Source: Mesorhizobium sp. M3A.F.Ca.ET.080.04.2.1 (GTDB lineage Bacteria; Pseudomonadota; Alphaproteobacteria; Rhizobiales; Rhizobiaceae). Taken from it: 64,000 bases of DNA. Under the pieces are notes generated by a model. The model was not told the origin of the DNA and made no database searches. It was given only the letters and a program-made list of their open reading frames with translations. The translations under genes and the position numbers were made by a program. The stretch is from the NCBI RefSeq assembly GCF_003952525.1, contig NZ_CP034451.1:2666001-2730000 (forward strand). Direction: 5' to 3'. This document shows, piece by piece, positions 1 through 8,671 of this stretch. How positions within the stretch are numbered: the stretch's first letter is position 1; each line of letters begins with the position of its first letter.

Positions 1-1120
1 TTGGCCTGAGAAGGGATTCTTTGGGCAGGCAGTCGAACGAAGGAGAGACTGCCATTTCCAGCCTTGAGAGCTATTTTGGCGCGCTGCCCGATCCGCGCGC
101 CGGCAATGCCACGCATCGGCTTGGCGATTTGATCGTGATGATGATCGCGGCGAGCCTGTGCGGGGCGAGCAATGCGACGGAGTTCTCGTTGTTCGCGCAA
201 GAGCGCAAGCAGGCGCTGTCGCGGTTGATCGAATATGAGGTGGCGCCCAGCCACGACACCTTCTCGCGGCTGTTGCGGCTGCTGGATCCAGAGGCGTTCG
301 GCCGTGCTTTCGCCGCCTTTGCCGCGGGCTTCGCGCGTGCCTGCGAGGAGGTGGTCTCGCTCGACGGCAAGGCGCTGCGGCGAGCCTATGAGAAGGGCCT
401 TGCGGCCAGTCCGCCGCTGACGGTGTCAGCCTTCGCCGCCGAGACGCGGCTGTGTCTGGCGGCGGTATCGCCCGGCGCCGGAGAGAACGAGGTCGAGGCA
501 GCCCTCAGGGTCGTCGAACTCATTGATCTTACTGGCAGAATGGTCACCGCCGATGCGCTCCACTGTCACACGCGCATGGCAAAGGCCATCACCGAACGCG
601 GCGGCGACTACCTGCTCGCGCTTAAAGGAAACCGCCGGCACTGGGTTGCTCACGCCAAGCAACAACTGACCGAGATCACCCCCGCTGTCGCGGAGCGGAC
701 TGAAACCAGCCATGGCCGCAGCGAATGGCGGCAGGCCGAGGTCGTGGCGGCGGCCGAACCGCTGATGCCCGGTCACAAAGCCTTCATCCGCATCACCAGC
801 CGGCGCGACCAGACCAAGCCGCTGACGCGCCTGTTCATGGCTTCCACATTGCTATCACCGCAACAGGCGCTCGAACTCACAAGAGCCCATTGGCAGATCG
901 AGAATGGGCTGCATTGGATGCTCGACGTCCATCTGGACGAGGATCAATCCCGCGCCCGCAAGGACAATGCTCCCGCCAACACCGCGCTCCTCAACCGCAT
1001 CGCCAGAAACATCCTTCAGGGCGCCGATGTCGACAAAGTCCCCATTAGCCACCGCATCAAGAAATGCGCCTGGAATGACGACTACCTCATCCAGGCGCTT
1101 ACTCATATGCGATAGCCCTG
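1..1120 (+). mobile_element. ISAs1-family insertion sequence, left end outside window
   Basis: This is an insertion sequence carrying one DDE transposase gene. The right end is placed where the transposase stop codon runs into GCCCTG (1115-1120), the inverted-repeat end I expect for ISAs1 elements, whose left ends begin CAGGGC. No CAGGGC-type left end is visible before the transposase start, so the left terminus lies upstream of base 1. The exact right border is uncertain because CCCTG follows again at 1121-1125. The element ends about 25 bases from the stop codon of the convergent peptidase gene and does not interrupt it. Confidence 0.75.
21..1115 (+). CDS. ISAs1 family transposase
   Basis: Encodes a 364-residue DDE transposase that would cut and join the ends of its own element. 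The likely catalytic acids are D115 (in SLDGKALR), D178 (in VTADALHCH) and E294 (in the C-terminal IENGLHWMLDVHLDED block), the layout typical of ISAs1/H-repeat proteins. The N-terminal DUF4372-like segment with LPDPR and GDLIVMMIAASLCG is present. Full length for the family and free of frameshifts, so it may be active. The TTG at 21 is the first usable start in the window; a start further upstream cannot be excluded because the window begins here. Confidence 0.9.
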   Translation: MGRQSNEGETAISSLESYFGALPDPRAGNATHRLGDLIVMMIAASLCGASNATEFSLFAQERKQALSRLIEYEVAPSHDTFSRLLRLLDPEAFGRAFAAFAAGFARACEEVVSLDGKALRRAYEKGLAASPPLTVSAFAAETRLCLAAVSPGAGENEVEAALRVVELIDLTGRMVTADALHCHTRMAKAITERGGDYLLALKGNRRHWVAHAKQQLTEITPAVAERTETSHGRSEWRQAEVVAAAEPLMPGHKAFIRITSRRDQTKPLTRLFMASTLLSPQQALELTRAHWQIENGLHWMLDVHLDEDQSRARKDNAPANTALLNRIARNILQGADVDKVPISHRIKKCAWNDDYLIQALTHMR

Positions 1121-1145
1121 CCCTGACAAGGGAGAGGCAAAGGCG

Positions 1146-2006
1146 CTATGGCCTCCTAAACCCCGTCGGGCCGCCATAAAGATAGCTGATGCGCTCAACC
1201 GCCTCCTTCAGCCCCTCGCGCGAGACCAGCATGGTGTGGCCGTTGGCGTGGACCATGTCTTTGGCGTCGGTCATGATCGCGACATGGCCTTTCCAGAAGA
1301 CGAGGTCGCCGCGCCGCAGTCCTGAGAAATCCGGACCGGGCTCGAATGGCGAGCCAATGCTCGCCGCCTGCATGTCGGTATCGCGCAGCACGTTGCGGCC
1401 GGCCATGCGCATCGACAGTTGGACGAGACCGGAGCAGTCGATGCCGAAGCCGGAAACGCCGCCCCAGAGATAGGGCGTGCCGAGGAAGCTTTCGGCAATC
1501 GTGACATAGTCATCGCCGACCTCGGCGAGCGGCCGCAGATGGCGGGCGATGACAGCCTGGCCGGAGGGGAGCAGCGCATAATGCGTGCCGCGCGTTTCGG
1601 CGGAGCGTGTCACCGTCACGCAAGACCCCATCGACAATTGGCCAGCTGTCGGGAAGCGCAGGTCCGGGCCGGGATAGACAAAGGTGCGCGGCACCGAGAC
1701 GATGTGGGTCGGCGTCTTCTCGCGCGGGCCCAGCACCGTGTCCGCGACATAGCCGACATAACCGTCGGCCTCGGCCTGAACCCAAGCCCAGCCTTCCGCC
1801 TCCTCGAAGACCAGCACGTCGTCGCCGAACAGCGCCTGCGTGTCGACGCCGGCATCGGGGCGCGGCGTCTTGCGCAAATCGGCGACCGAGGCGGCGATCC
1901 GCGCCGGGCGGCCGGCGACGAAGCGGTCGGCCGCCACCCTCCCTTTCAGCCTGGCATCGGCAAGGTCGGAACGAAAGGCGTGAAGGCGGGCGTCCCTGGC
2001 GGTCAA
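1146..2006 (-). CDS. C40 NlpC/P60 family cell-wall peptidase with SH3 domains
   Basis: Predicted peptidoglycan endopeptidase, about 286 residues. The N-terminal half has bacterial SH3-like modules (around LRKTPRPDAG to DGYVGYVADTVL, and a second one). The C-terminal half is an NlpC/P60 domain with the catalytic Cys in GIDCSGLVQLSM, the His in WKGHVAIMTD and a third polar residue in VHANGH. No signal peptide is visible. The start is uncertain: I chose TTG at 2006 with a GGACGGA sequence upstream because it avoids overlap with the marR-like gene; an in-frame ATG at 2087 would overlap that gene by about 55 bases. It lies downstream of an M17 aminopeptidase, a pairing I recall from other rhizobia, suggesting a shared role in cell-wall peptide turnover. 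Confidence 0.85.
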   Translation of the reverse strand: MTARDARLHAFRSDLADARLKGRVAADRFVAGRPARIAASVADLRKTPRPDAGVDTQALFGDDVLVFEEAEGWAWVQAEADGYVGYVADTVLGPREKTPTHIVSVPRTFVYPGPDLRFPTAGQLSMGSCVTVTRSAETRGTHYALLPSGQAVIARHLRPLAEVGDDYVTIAESFLGTPYLWGGVSGFGIDCSGLVQLSMRMAGRNVLRDTDMQAASIGSPFEPGPDFSGLRRGDLVFWKGHVAIMTDAKDMVHANGHTMLVSREGLKEAVERISYLYGGPTGFRRP

Positions 2007-2031
2007 ATCGGCAATCCGTCCATTGAAAAGG

Positions 2032-2382
2032 TCAGATGGGCAACTCGTGCGCCCTGGCGACGATACCATCGCCGAAGCGCTCGACAAAGAGCGCGCCCTC
2101 CACCGTGCGCCGGATCAGGACATTGCGCTTGTCGAGTTCGTCGCGATGGCGCGACACCAGCTTCAGCGCGCCCATCGTGTCGAGCGCGCGGGTGATAACC
2201 GGCTTGGTGACGTTGAGCCTGGCCGCCAGCCCGCGCACCGTATGCGGCGGCGGATCGAGGTAGATGGTGAACAGGATCGCCGTCTGGCGCATGGTGAGAT
2301 CGGGCTCGCCCTCGCGCACCTGCGACAGCATCACCTGCTGCCACAATCGCAAAGCCTGGCTCGGGCGCATCGAGATCGACAT
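2032..2382 (-). CDS. MarR family winged-helix regulator
   Basis: A 116-residue DNA-binding protein. The winged helix-turn-helix is clear in the stretch TVRGLAARLNVTKPVITRALDTM followed by the wing region VSRHRDELDKRNVLIRRT, characteristic of MarR proteins, which bind palindromes as dimers and are often relieved by small ligands. It is at the short end of the family, with shortened N- and C-terminal dimerisation helices. It sits between the aminopeptidase and peptidase genes on the same strand, so the three are probably co-transcribed. No ligand or target can be named from sequence. Confidence 0.85.
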   Translation of the reverse strand: MSISMRPSQALRLWQQVMLSQVREGEPDLTMRQTAILFTIYLDPPPHTVRGLAARLNVTKPVITRALDTMGALKLVSRHRDELDKRNVLIRRTVEGALFVERFGDGIVARAHELPI

Positions 2383-2455
2383 CGCCCCAGCATGACCGCA
2401 AATTGTTTCGGTTCCGTTTCAGTCCCGGGCATTTCGCCGGCTTGCATGCAGCGCA

Positions 2456-3820
2456 CTAGCCGAAACGCTGCGAGATCACCCGCTCCAGCGCCCGAATGCC
2501 CTGCGCCTCGCCGCCGGTCGGACCATGCGGACGATCGCTCGGGTTCCAGGCGAAGATATCGAAATGCGCCCAGCCGGCGGTCTTTTCGACGAAGCGCTTG
2601 AGGAACAGCGCCGCCGTGATCGAGCCGGCGAAACCGTCCGTGGTGACGTTGTTGACGTCGGCAATCTTGGAGTTGAGCTTTGCGTCGTAGGGCCGCCAGA
2701 GCGGCATGCGCCACAGAGGATCTTCCACCGCGATCGACGCCGCCGCAATGTCGGACGCCAGTGCCTCGTCACCAGTGTAGAACGGCGGCAGGTCGGGACC
2801 GAGCGCAACGCGGGCGGCACCCGTCAGCGTCGCCATGTCGATCAGCAGGCCGGGCTCCTCGTCGTCGGCAAGCGCCAGCGCGTCGGCCAGAACCAGTCTG
2901 CCTTCCGCATCGGTGTTGCCGATCTCGACGGTGATGCCTTTGCGGCTCCTCAGCACGTCGCCCGGCCGGAAGGCGTTGCCGGCGATCGAATTCTCCACAG
3001 CAGGGATCAGCACCCGCAGCCGCACGTGGAGTTTCGCCGCCATGACCATGGACGCCAGGCCCAGAACATTGGCCGCGCCGCCCATGTCCTTCTTCATCAA
3101 CAGCATGCCGGACGACGGCTTGATGTCCAGCCCGCCTGTATCGAAGCAGACACCCTTGCCGACCAGCGTCACCTTGGGTGCATCGCTTGGCCCCCAAGTC
3201 ATGTCAACCAGGCGTGGCGCGCTGGTCGAGGCGCGGCCGACGGCGTGGATCATCGGGAAATTCTGGATCAGGAGATCATCGCCGCTGATCGTCGAGACGT
3301 CGGCGCGATGCTCGGCGGCCAGCGTCCGCACGGCTTCTTCCAGTTCGGCCGGTCCCATGTCGCTGGTTGGCGTATTGACCAGATCGCGTGTCCGAAAGAC
3401 GCCGTCGGCGATGTCGCGGACATGCCGGCCGTCGGCCCCCGCCGGCAGCGCGAAACGCGACGCCTTGCCCGGCTTCTTGCCGTAGCGGGTGAAGCTGTAG
3501 CCGCCGAGCAAAAGGGCAAGCGCGGCGAGATCCGGCTGCGGCAAATCCTGGGCAAAATACCAGTCGCCTTCAGGCAGCGAGCGAGCCAGGGCACCGACCG
3601 CAAGCGCGTTCTCGCCGTCGCCGGTTCCGAACAGCGCGCCGGCGATGGCTCCGTGCTCGCCCGGCAGGATCAGCGTGCGGCCCGCCTCGCCGGAAAAGCC
3701 GTTGGCCCGGGCCCAGGCCATGGCGGCCTCCGGAAGCCCGACGGTTTCGAGACGATCCTTTCGAACCAGGTGGACCGGCAGTGCCGCCGTCTGGTTCCCT
3801 TCGACGAGTTCGACAGGCAT
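2456..3820 (-). CDS. leucyl aminopeptidase family protein (peptidase M17)
   Basis: Cytosolic di-metal aminopeptidase releasing N-terminal residues from peptides; 454 residues, close to the usual M17 length. The C-terminal catalytic domain shows the metal-site lysine and aspartate in LVGKGVCFDTGGLDIK, the KKDMGGAA block and the NTDAEGRLVLADAL signature, all intact. The N-terminal half is the variable macro-like domain. It is the first gene of the leftward group with the MarR and NlpC/P60 genes. It belongs to the PepB-like alphaproteobacterial branch rather than canonical PepA, so I give no symbol. Confidence 0.93.
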   Translation of the reverse strand: MPVELVEGNQTAALPVHLVRKDRLETVGLPEAAMAWARANGFSGEAGRTLILPGEHGAIAGALFGTGDGENALAVGALARSLPEGDWYFAQDLPQPDLAALALLLGGYSFTRYGKKPGKASRFALPAGADGRHVRDIADGVFRTRDLVNTPTSDMGPAELEEAVRTLAAEHRADVSTISGDDLLIQNFPMIHAVGRASTSAPRLVDMTWGPSDAPKVTLVGKGVCFDTGGLDIKPSSGMLLMKKDMGGAANVLGLASMVMAAKLHVRLRVLIPAVENSIAGNAFRPGDVLRSRKGITVEIGNTDAEGRLVLADALALADDEEPGLLIDMATLTGAARVALGPDLPPFYTGDEALASDIAAASIAVEDPLWRMPLWRPYDAKLNSKIADVNNVTTDGFAGSITAALFLKRFVEKTAGWAHFDIFAWNPSDRPHGPTGGEAQGIRALERVISQRFG

Positions 3821-3980
3821 TCGATGCTCTCCGGCTTGGGTTTCTCAGCGGCTCTGACCTGTCTCACTGGCAGAACTATGACGAGATTCCAACGGCAATT
3901 CGGACACTCTTGTGGATCGCCATGGCCGCGCTCGCGTAAACGGCGCCCAGCCCGGCAGTCAGGAATGCAAGGCAATGGCA

Positions 3981-4002
3981 GCCGCGCGGGCGCCCGCGCG
4001 GC
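3981..4002. repeat. 22-bp perfect GC palindrome
   Basis: The two 11-base arms (GCCGCGCGGGC and its exact reverse complement) meet without a loop. It has no T-run on either side, so it is not an ordinary terminator. It could be a protein-binding site or cruciform-forming sequence between the divergent promoters. Confidence 0.5.
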
Positions 4003-4077
4003 GAGCATGTCCGTCGCGCCCAAACTGGCTGGCGAAGGCAGTTGCAGGCAGCAAAGACATTCGCCGACAGCCGATCG

Positions 4078-4092
4078 TTAACTGTCCGTTAG
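4078..4092 (+). promoter_or_regulatory. CtrA-like box upstream of tadD
   Basis: TTAA-N7-TTAG, one mismatch from the alphaproteobacterial CtrA consensus TTAA-N7-TTAA, followed by another TTAA at 4095-4098. It lies about 73 bases before the tadD start. Assignment to CtrA is inference from the motif and from known CtrA control of pilus genes in Caulobacter. Confidence 0.4.
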
Positions 4093-4164
4093 GGTTAACA
4101 GAATATTTCTGCGAAGGGAGAGACGGCCAGCCAATGGTCGCGCAGGAACGGAGACCCGACGCCG

Positions 4165-4986
4165 ATGCCGATCAAAGCGTTCAACATCACAGGCAAGCGT
4201 CTGATCAGCACGGCATTGGTGGCGGCGCTGGCCGCCGGCGTCGCCGGGTGCGGCAGCACCAGCAAGCTCACAACCGGCTCCATATCCCGCTCCGACTCCA
4301 GGCCGCTGGAAACCATGTCGGCCGCCGAGTTGCACAGCGCGACGACCAGGCTTGGCGAATCCTACGCCCGGAATCCGAACGACAAGCGGATCGCGACCAA
4401 TTTCGCAGCGGCCCTGCAGATGGACGGCGACGCCGATCAGTCGCTGGCGGTAATGCGCAAGCTGGCGATCGCCTACCCCAAGGATCGCGACGTGCTTGCC
4501 GCCTACGGCAAGGCGCTCGCCGCCAACGGGCAGTTCGAGCCGGCGCTCGATGCCGTGCGCCGCGCGCAGACGCCGGAATATCCGGACTGGCGACTGGTTT
4601 CGGCGGAAGCCGCGATCCTCGACCAGATGGGCCAAAGGGACGAGGCGCGCCAGGACTACCGCAAAGCGCTCGAGCTGAAGCCGAACGAACCCTCGATCCT
4701 GTCCAACCTCGGCATGTCCTACGTGCTCGAGGGGGACCTCCGCACCGCGGAAACCTACATGCGCTCCGCCGCGCAGCAGCCGAATGCCGACAGCCGGGTG
4801 CGCCAGAATCTGGCGCTGGTCGTCGGCCTGCAAGGCCGGTTCGACGAAGCCGAGAAAATCGCCTCGCAGGAGCTGTCGCCGGAACAGGCGCAGGCCAACG
4901 TCGCCTATCTGCGGCAGATGCTCGCCCAGCAGAATGCCTGGAACCAGCTCAAGGCCCAGGACAAGGCGAAGGCCGCGACCAACTGA
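4165..4986 (+). CDS. tadD: TadD-like TPR lipoprotein of the Tad pilus system
   Basis: A 273-residue protein with an N-terminal lipoprotein-type signal (hydrophobic LISTALVAALAAGVAGC; lipidated Cys about residue 29) followed by about five tetratricopeptide repeats, the clearest at WRLVSAEAAILDQMGQRDEAR and PSILSNLGMSYVLEGDLRTAE. TadD proteins are thought to be pilotins that help the Tad secretin reach the outer membrane. It is convergent with tadC and shares a terminator with it. The start ATG follows GGAGACCCGACGCCG. The function is inferred from context plus architecture; TPR proteins alone are not diagnostic. Confidence 0.85.
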   Translation: MPIKAFNITGKRLISTALVAALAAGVAGCGSTSKLTTGSISRSDSRPLETMSAAELHSATTRLGESYARNPNDKRIATNFAAALQMDGDADQSLAVMRKLAIAYPKDRDVLAAYGKALAANGQFEPALDAVRRAQTPEYPDWRLVSAEAAILDQMGQRDEARQDYRKALELKPNEPSILSNLGMSYVLEGDLRTAETYMRSAAQQPNADSRVRQNLALVVGLQGRFDEAEKIASQELSPEQAQANVAYLRQMLAQQNAWNQLKAQDKAKAATN

Positions 4987-5020
4987 CAGCAGGCCGGTCC
5001 CGGTCACATCAAGACGTCGA

Positions 5021-5056
5021 AAGCCGCGCAGGCATCAGCCGCGCGGCTTTTGTTTT
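5021..5056 (+). terminator. Rho-independent terminator after tadD
   Basis: Stem AAGCCGCGC (5021-5029) pairs with GCGCGGCTT (5041-5049), followed by TTTGTTTT. It lies between the convergent tadD and tadC genes; the reverse strand lacks a long T-run, so it mainly serves tadD. Confidence 0.8.
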
Positions 5057-5074
5057 GCTCCTGAACTGGCTCGC

Positions 5075-6091
5075 CTACTTGCTGCTGGAGTTGTGGTCGC
5101 CGAAGATGCCACGCTGGCTGACCTGGATGCCGGCAGGGCCGAGAATGATGGCGAACAGAACCGGCAGGAAGAAGAGGATCATCGGCACGGTGAGCTTCGG
5201 CGGCAGCGCGGCCGCCTTCTTCTCGGCCGCGTTCATGCGCATGTCCCGGCTTTCCGAAGCCAGCACGCGCAACGCAGTGGCGACCGGGGTGCCGTAGCGT
5301 TCGGCCTGGACCAGCGCCTGGGACACCGACTTCACCGATTCCAGACCGGTGCGGCTGGCCAGGTTCTCATAGGCAACCTTGCGCTCCTGCAGATAGGAGA
5401 GTTCGGCATTTGTGAGCACGAACTCCTCGGCAAGCGCCACCGACTGTCCGCCGATCTCGTCGGCGACCTTGCGCAGCGCCGCCTCCACCGACATGCCTGA
5501 TTCCACGCAGATCAGCATCAGGTCGAGCGCGTCCGGCCACGCCAGTTGGATCGACTGCTTGCGTTTGGCCGCGCGGTTGTTGACGTAGAGGATCGGCGCG
5601 TAGAAGCCGCCATAGGCGACGACGACGCAGACGAACAGCTTGATGAAAGGCGGCTGTTGCGGCAGCCCGCCGAGCATGAACAGGTAAACGGCCGCCAGGG
5701 CAAATCCGACGAAGGGCAGGACCAGGCGGAAGAACAGAAAGCGCGTCAGCGGATTCTGGCCCCGGAAACCCGCCACCTTGAGCTTCTGCAATGTGCCTTC
5801 ATCGGCAAGCGCGCGCCGAAGATCCAGCCGCTCGACGATGTTCCGCATGCCGATCGACTGCTCCTCGCGCAGGCCGCCCTTGCGGCGGCGATCGGCTTCG
5901 TTGGCCAGTCGGGCGCGCTGCTTGGCGCGCAGTTCGTCGCGCTCCAACGCCACGGTCTTCATGCGCGACTTGAGCTGGTTGCCGCCGAGCGCCGGCAACA
6001 GCGTGAAGACGGTGGCAAACACCGCAATGCCGACCAGCAGGGCGATCAGAAAGGACGGATCAGTAAGGGTTCTGACAACCTGGTCGGTCAT
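5075..6091 (-). CDS. tadC: TadC, Tad pilus inner-membrane platform protein (T2SS-F family)
   Basis: A 338-residue integral membrane protein. It has an N-terminal membrane helix (SFLIALLVGIAVFATVF), a charged cytoplasmic segment, two central helices (FVGFALAAVYLFMLGG and FVCVVVAYGGFY) and the GspF/T2SSF domain ending in a C-terminal helix (LTVPMILFFLPVLFAIILGP). With TadB it forms the inner-membrane platform on which CpaF drives pilin assembly. It is the last gene of the leftward cpa/tad operon, 13 bases after tadB. Confidence 0.93.
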   Translation of the reverse strand: MTDQVVRTLTDPSFLIALLVGIAVFATVFTLLPALGGNQLKSRMKTVALERDELRAKQRARLANEADRRRKGGLREEQSIGMRNIVERLDLRRALADEGTLQKLKVAGFRGQNPLTRFLFFRLVLPFVGFALAAVYLFMLGGLPQQPPFIKLFVCVVVAYGGFYAPILYVNNRAAKRKQSIQLAWPDALDLMLICVESGMSVEAALRKVADEIGGQSVALAEEFVLTNAELSYLQERKVAYENLASRTGLESVKSVSQALVQAERYGTPVATALRVLASESRDMRMNAAEKKAAALPPKLTVPMILFFLPVLFAIILGPAGIQVSQRGIFGDHNSSSK

Positions 6092-6104
6092 GGGATGCTC
6101 ACCC

Positions 6105-7118
6105 CTACACTTCGAAATTCATCATCTTGCGCATCACAAGAATGCCGATCGACATCCACACGGCGGAACAGCCGAGGATCAGATTGCCGACGCTCGTGGT
6201 GAACAGAGGCATGATGTAATTCGGACTCGAAAGATAAACGAGAAAGGCGACGACGAAAGGCAGCGCGCCGATGATGACGGCGGACGCCTTGGCTTCCATC
6301 GACAGCGCCTGGACCTTGGCCTTCATCTTCTTGCGGTCGCGCAGCACGCGCGAAAGATTGCCCAGGGCCTCGGAGAGATTGCCGCCGGCCTGCGACTGGA
6401 TCTGGATGACGATGCCGAAGAAGCCCGCCTCGGTGCAGGGCATGGTTTCGGGCATGCGCAGGGTGGCGTCGGGGATCGACATGCCCACCTGCTGGGAATC
6501 GACGACGCGGCGGAACTCGGCGCGGACCGGCTCGGGCGACTCGTTGGCGATCAGGCGGATCGCGTCGTTCAGCGGCAGACCGGACTTGACGGCGCGCACG
6601 ATGATGTCGAGGGCGTTCGGGAATTCCTCCAGGAATGCCTTGACCCGGCGAGCGCGGCGGAAAGACACGAACCAGCGCGGCAGGCCCAAGGCGCCGGCCA
6701 GCAAGGCGCCCGGCAGCACGAGCAACGGCGCGCCCGCCAAAAAGGCGAGCACCGTCAGGGCGATGCCGCAGACCACCGAGTAAAGGTAGAAGCGCTCGAT
6801 GGAAACCGTCATGCCGGCCTGGCGGAGCTGGGTCTTCAGCGGCGGCTTCTTGACGATGCGGTCGTTCGATTTCTGCTTCTCGTCGAGCTGCTTCAGCGAG
6901 TCCTGAAGCGACTTGCGCCGCTTGACGGCTTCCGCGGCGCGGTCGCGCGAAGCCTTCGCCACCGAATGGTCGGTCTCCGCGGCCTTGATCGTCTCAAGCC
7001 GCTTGCCGACCTGTTTCTCGTTGCTGATGCGGTTGAAGAGGAACGCATAAGCCACCGCCCCGGCGCTGAAGCCGGCAAGCACGACGAACGCCAGTACGGT
7101 GTTGTCAATTCCGAACAT
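6105..7118 (-). CDS. tadB: TadB, Tad pilus inner-membrane platform protein (T2SS-F family)
   Basis: A 337-residue paralogue of TadC. It has an N-terminal membrane helix (VLAFVVLAGFSAGAVAYAFLF), a coiled cytoplasmic stretch rich in K, E and Q (residues about 40-90), two mid helices, the T2SSF domain (FLEEFPNALDIIVRAVKSGLPL through GFFGIVIQIQSQAGGNLSEAL) and C-terminal membrane helices. It acts with TadC as the platform of the pilus machine. It starts 29 bases after cpaF in the same operon. Confidence 0.94.
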   Translation of the reverse strand: MFGIDNTVLAFVVLAGFSAGAVAYAFLFNRISNEKQVGKRLETIKAAETDHSVAKASRDRAAEAVKRRKSLQDSLKQLDEKQKSNDRIVKKPPLKTQLRQAGMTVSIERFYLYSVVCGIALTVLAFLAGAPLLVLPGALLAGALGLPRWFVSFRRARRVKAFLEEFPNALDIIVRAVKSGLPLNDAIRLIANESPEPVRAEFRRVVDSQQVGMSIPDATLRMPETMPCTEAGFFGIVIQIQSQAGGNLSEALGNLSRVLRDRKKMKAKVQALSMEAKASAVIIGALPFVVAFLVYLSSPNYIMPLFTTSVGNLILGCSAVWMSIGILVMRKMMNFEV

Positions 7119-7147
7119 CGACCTGGACCCCTACGCCTCCAGCTGCA

Positions 7148-8641
7148 TCAGTCAGAACGTTTCTCCATGGCCTCGAGCGCGTTGGCGAGGCGCTGCTCCT
7201 CGCCATAGTAGCGGGCGCGATCCCAGAAATGCGGACGGCCGATGCCGGTGGACACATGCTCGCCGATCAACCGGCCGTTCGAGTCTTCGCCCTTGATGTT
7301 GTAGAGGACGAGGTCCTGGGTGATGATGACGTCGCCTTCCATGCCGATCACCTCGGTGATGTGCGTGATGCGGCGCGAACCGTCGCGCAGGCGGGCCGCC
7401 TGGATGATCACGTCCACCGATCCGACGACGATCTCGCGCACGGTCTTCTGCGGCAGAGAGTAGCCGCCCATGGCGATCATCGATTCCATGCGGTTCAGGC
7501 ATTCGCGCGGACTGTTGGAGTGGATGGTGCCCATCGAACCGTCATGGCCGGTGTTCATCGCCTGGAGAAGGTCGAACACTTCCGGTCCGCGCACCTCGCC
7601 GACGATGATCCGCTCGGGCCGCATGCGCAGGCAGTTCTTGACCAGGTCGCGCATGGTCACCTCACCCTCGCCCTCGAGGTTCGGGGGGCGTGTTTCGAGA
7701 CGGACCACATGCGGCTGCTGCAGCTGCAGCTCGGCCGAGTCCTCGCAGGTGATGACGCGCTCCTCGCGGTCGATATAGTTGGTGAGGCAGTTGAGCAGTG
7801 TCGTCTTGCCGGAGCCGGTGCCGCCCGAGATGACGACGTTGCAGCGGACGCGGCCGATGATCTTCAGGATCTCGGCGCCATGCGGAGAGATGGCGCCGAA
7901 CTTGACCAGCTGATCGAGCGTCAGCTTATCCTTCTTGAACTTGCGGATGGTGAGCGCGGTGCCGTCGATGGAGAGTGGCGGCGCGATGACGTTGACGCGC
8001 GAGCCGTCCGGAAGGCGGGCGTCGCAGATCGGGCTCGATTCATCGACGCGGCGGCCGACCTGGCTGACGATACGCTGGCAGATGTTGAGCAGCTGCTGGT
8101 TGTCGCGAAAGCGGATGCCGGTCTGCTCGACCTTGCCGTTGACCTCGATGTAGACGTTCTTGGAGCCGTTCACCATGATGTCGGCGATGTCGTCGCGCGC
8201 GAGCAGCGGCTCCAGCGGCCCATAGCCCAGGACGTCGTTGCAGATGTCCTCGAGCAATTCCTCCTGCTCGGAGATCGACATCGCGAAGTTCTTGATCGCG
8301 ATGATGTCGTTGACGATATCGCGGATTTCCTCGCGCGCGCTCTCGGGATCGAGCTTGGCGAGCTGCGACAGGTCGATGGTGTCGATGAGTGCCGAAAAGA
8401 CCTGGCTCTTGGTGTCGTAATAGGTCTCGCTGCGCTCGCGCTGAACCCTTCTTGGAGGCTCGGGCGCCACCGGCGGCGGCTCGACCGCGCGGCGGGGGGG
8501 CGGCGTGGCGGGCGCGCTGGCCGCGGCCGGCCGTTCGAGAACCGCCGTCGCAGCGGTGCCGGGAGCGGCGGGAGCCGGTGCTGGCGGACGGAATTCGGGC
8601 TTCGCCCGATTGCCGTCATCTGTGCCTCTTTTACCAAACAT
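7148..8641 (-). CDS. cpaF: CpaF/TadA, Tad pilus assembly ATPase
   Basis: A 497-residue secretion ATPase of the VirB11/PilT class that powers extension (and in Caulobacter also retraction) of Flp pili. The Pro/Ala-rich N-terminus (residues 15-65) is followed by the N-terminal domain. The ATPase core has a Walker A motif at about 272-282 ([13 protein letters not shown]), the Asp/Glu box TCEDSAEL, a Walker B-like stretch [21 protein letters not shown] and the His box [13 protein letters not shown]. All catalytic motifs are intact. It lies between cpaE and tadB. Confidence 0.96.
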   Translation of the reverse strand: MFGKRGTDDGNRAKPEFRPPAPAPAAPGTAATAVLERPAAASAPATPPPRRAVEPPPVAPEPPRRVQRERSETYYDTKSQVFSALIDTIDLSQLAKLDPESAREEIRDIVNDIIAIKNFAMSISEQEELLEDICNDVLGYGPLEPLLARDDIADIMVNGSKNVYIEVNGKVEQTGIRFRDNQQLLNICQRIVSQVGRRVDESSPICDARLPDGSRVNVIAPPLSIDGTALTIRKFKKDKLTLDQLVKFGAISPHGAEILKIIGRVRCNVVISGGTGSGKTTLLNCLTNYIDREERVITCEDSAELQLQQPHVVRLETRPPNLEGEGEVTMRDLVKNCLRMRPERIIVGEVRGPEVFDLLQAMNTGHDGSMGTIHSNSPRECLNRMESMIAMGGYSLPQKTVREIVVGSVDVIIQAARLRDGSRRITHITEVIGMEGDVIITQDLVLYNIKGEDSNGRLIGEHVSTGIGRPHFWDRARYYGEEQRLANALEAMEKRSD

Positions 8642-8671
8642 GATCGACTACCCGATGCCGCGATGAAAGCG

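Larger units (their letters stand above)
3821..4164. other. intergenic region between aminopeptidase and tadD (divergent promoters)
   Basis: This spacer separates two divergent genes and must hold both promoters. It contains a perfect GC-only palindrome (3981-4002), then an AT-richer stretch with three TTA(A/G) boxes (4078-4098) close to tadD. Reading frames across it show no recognisable protein. Confidence 0.6.
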
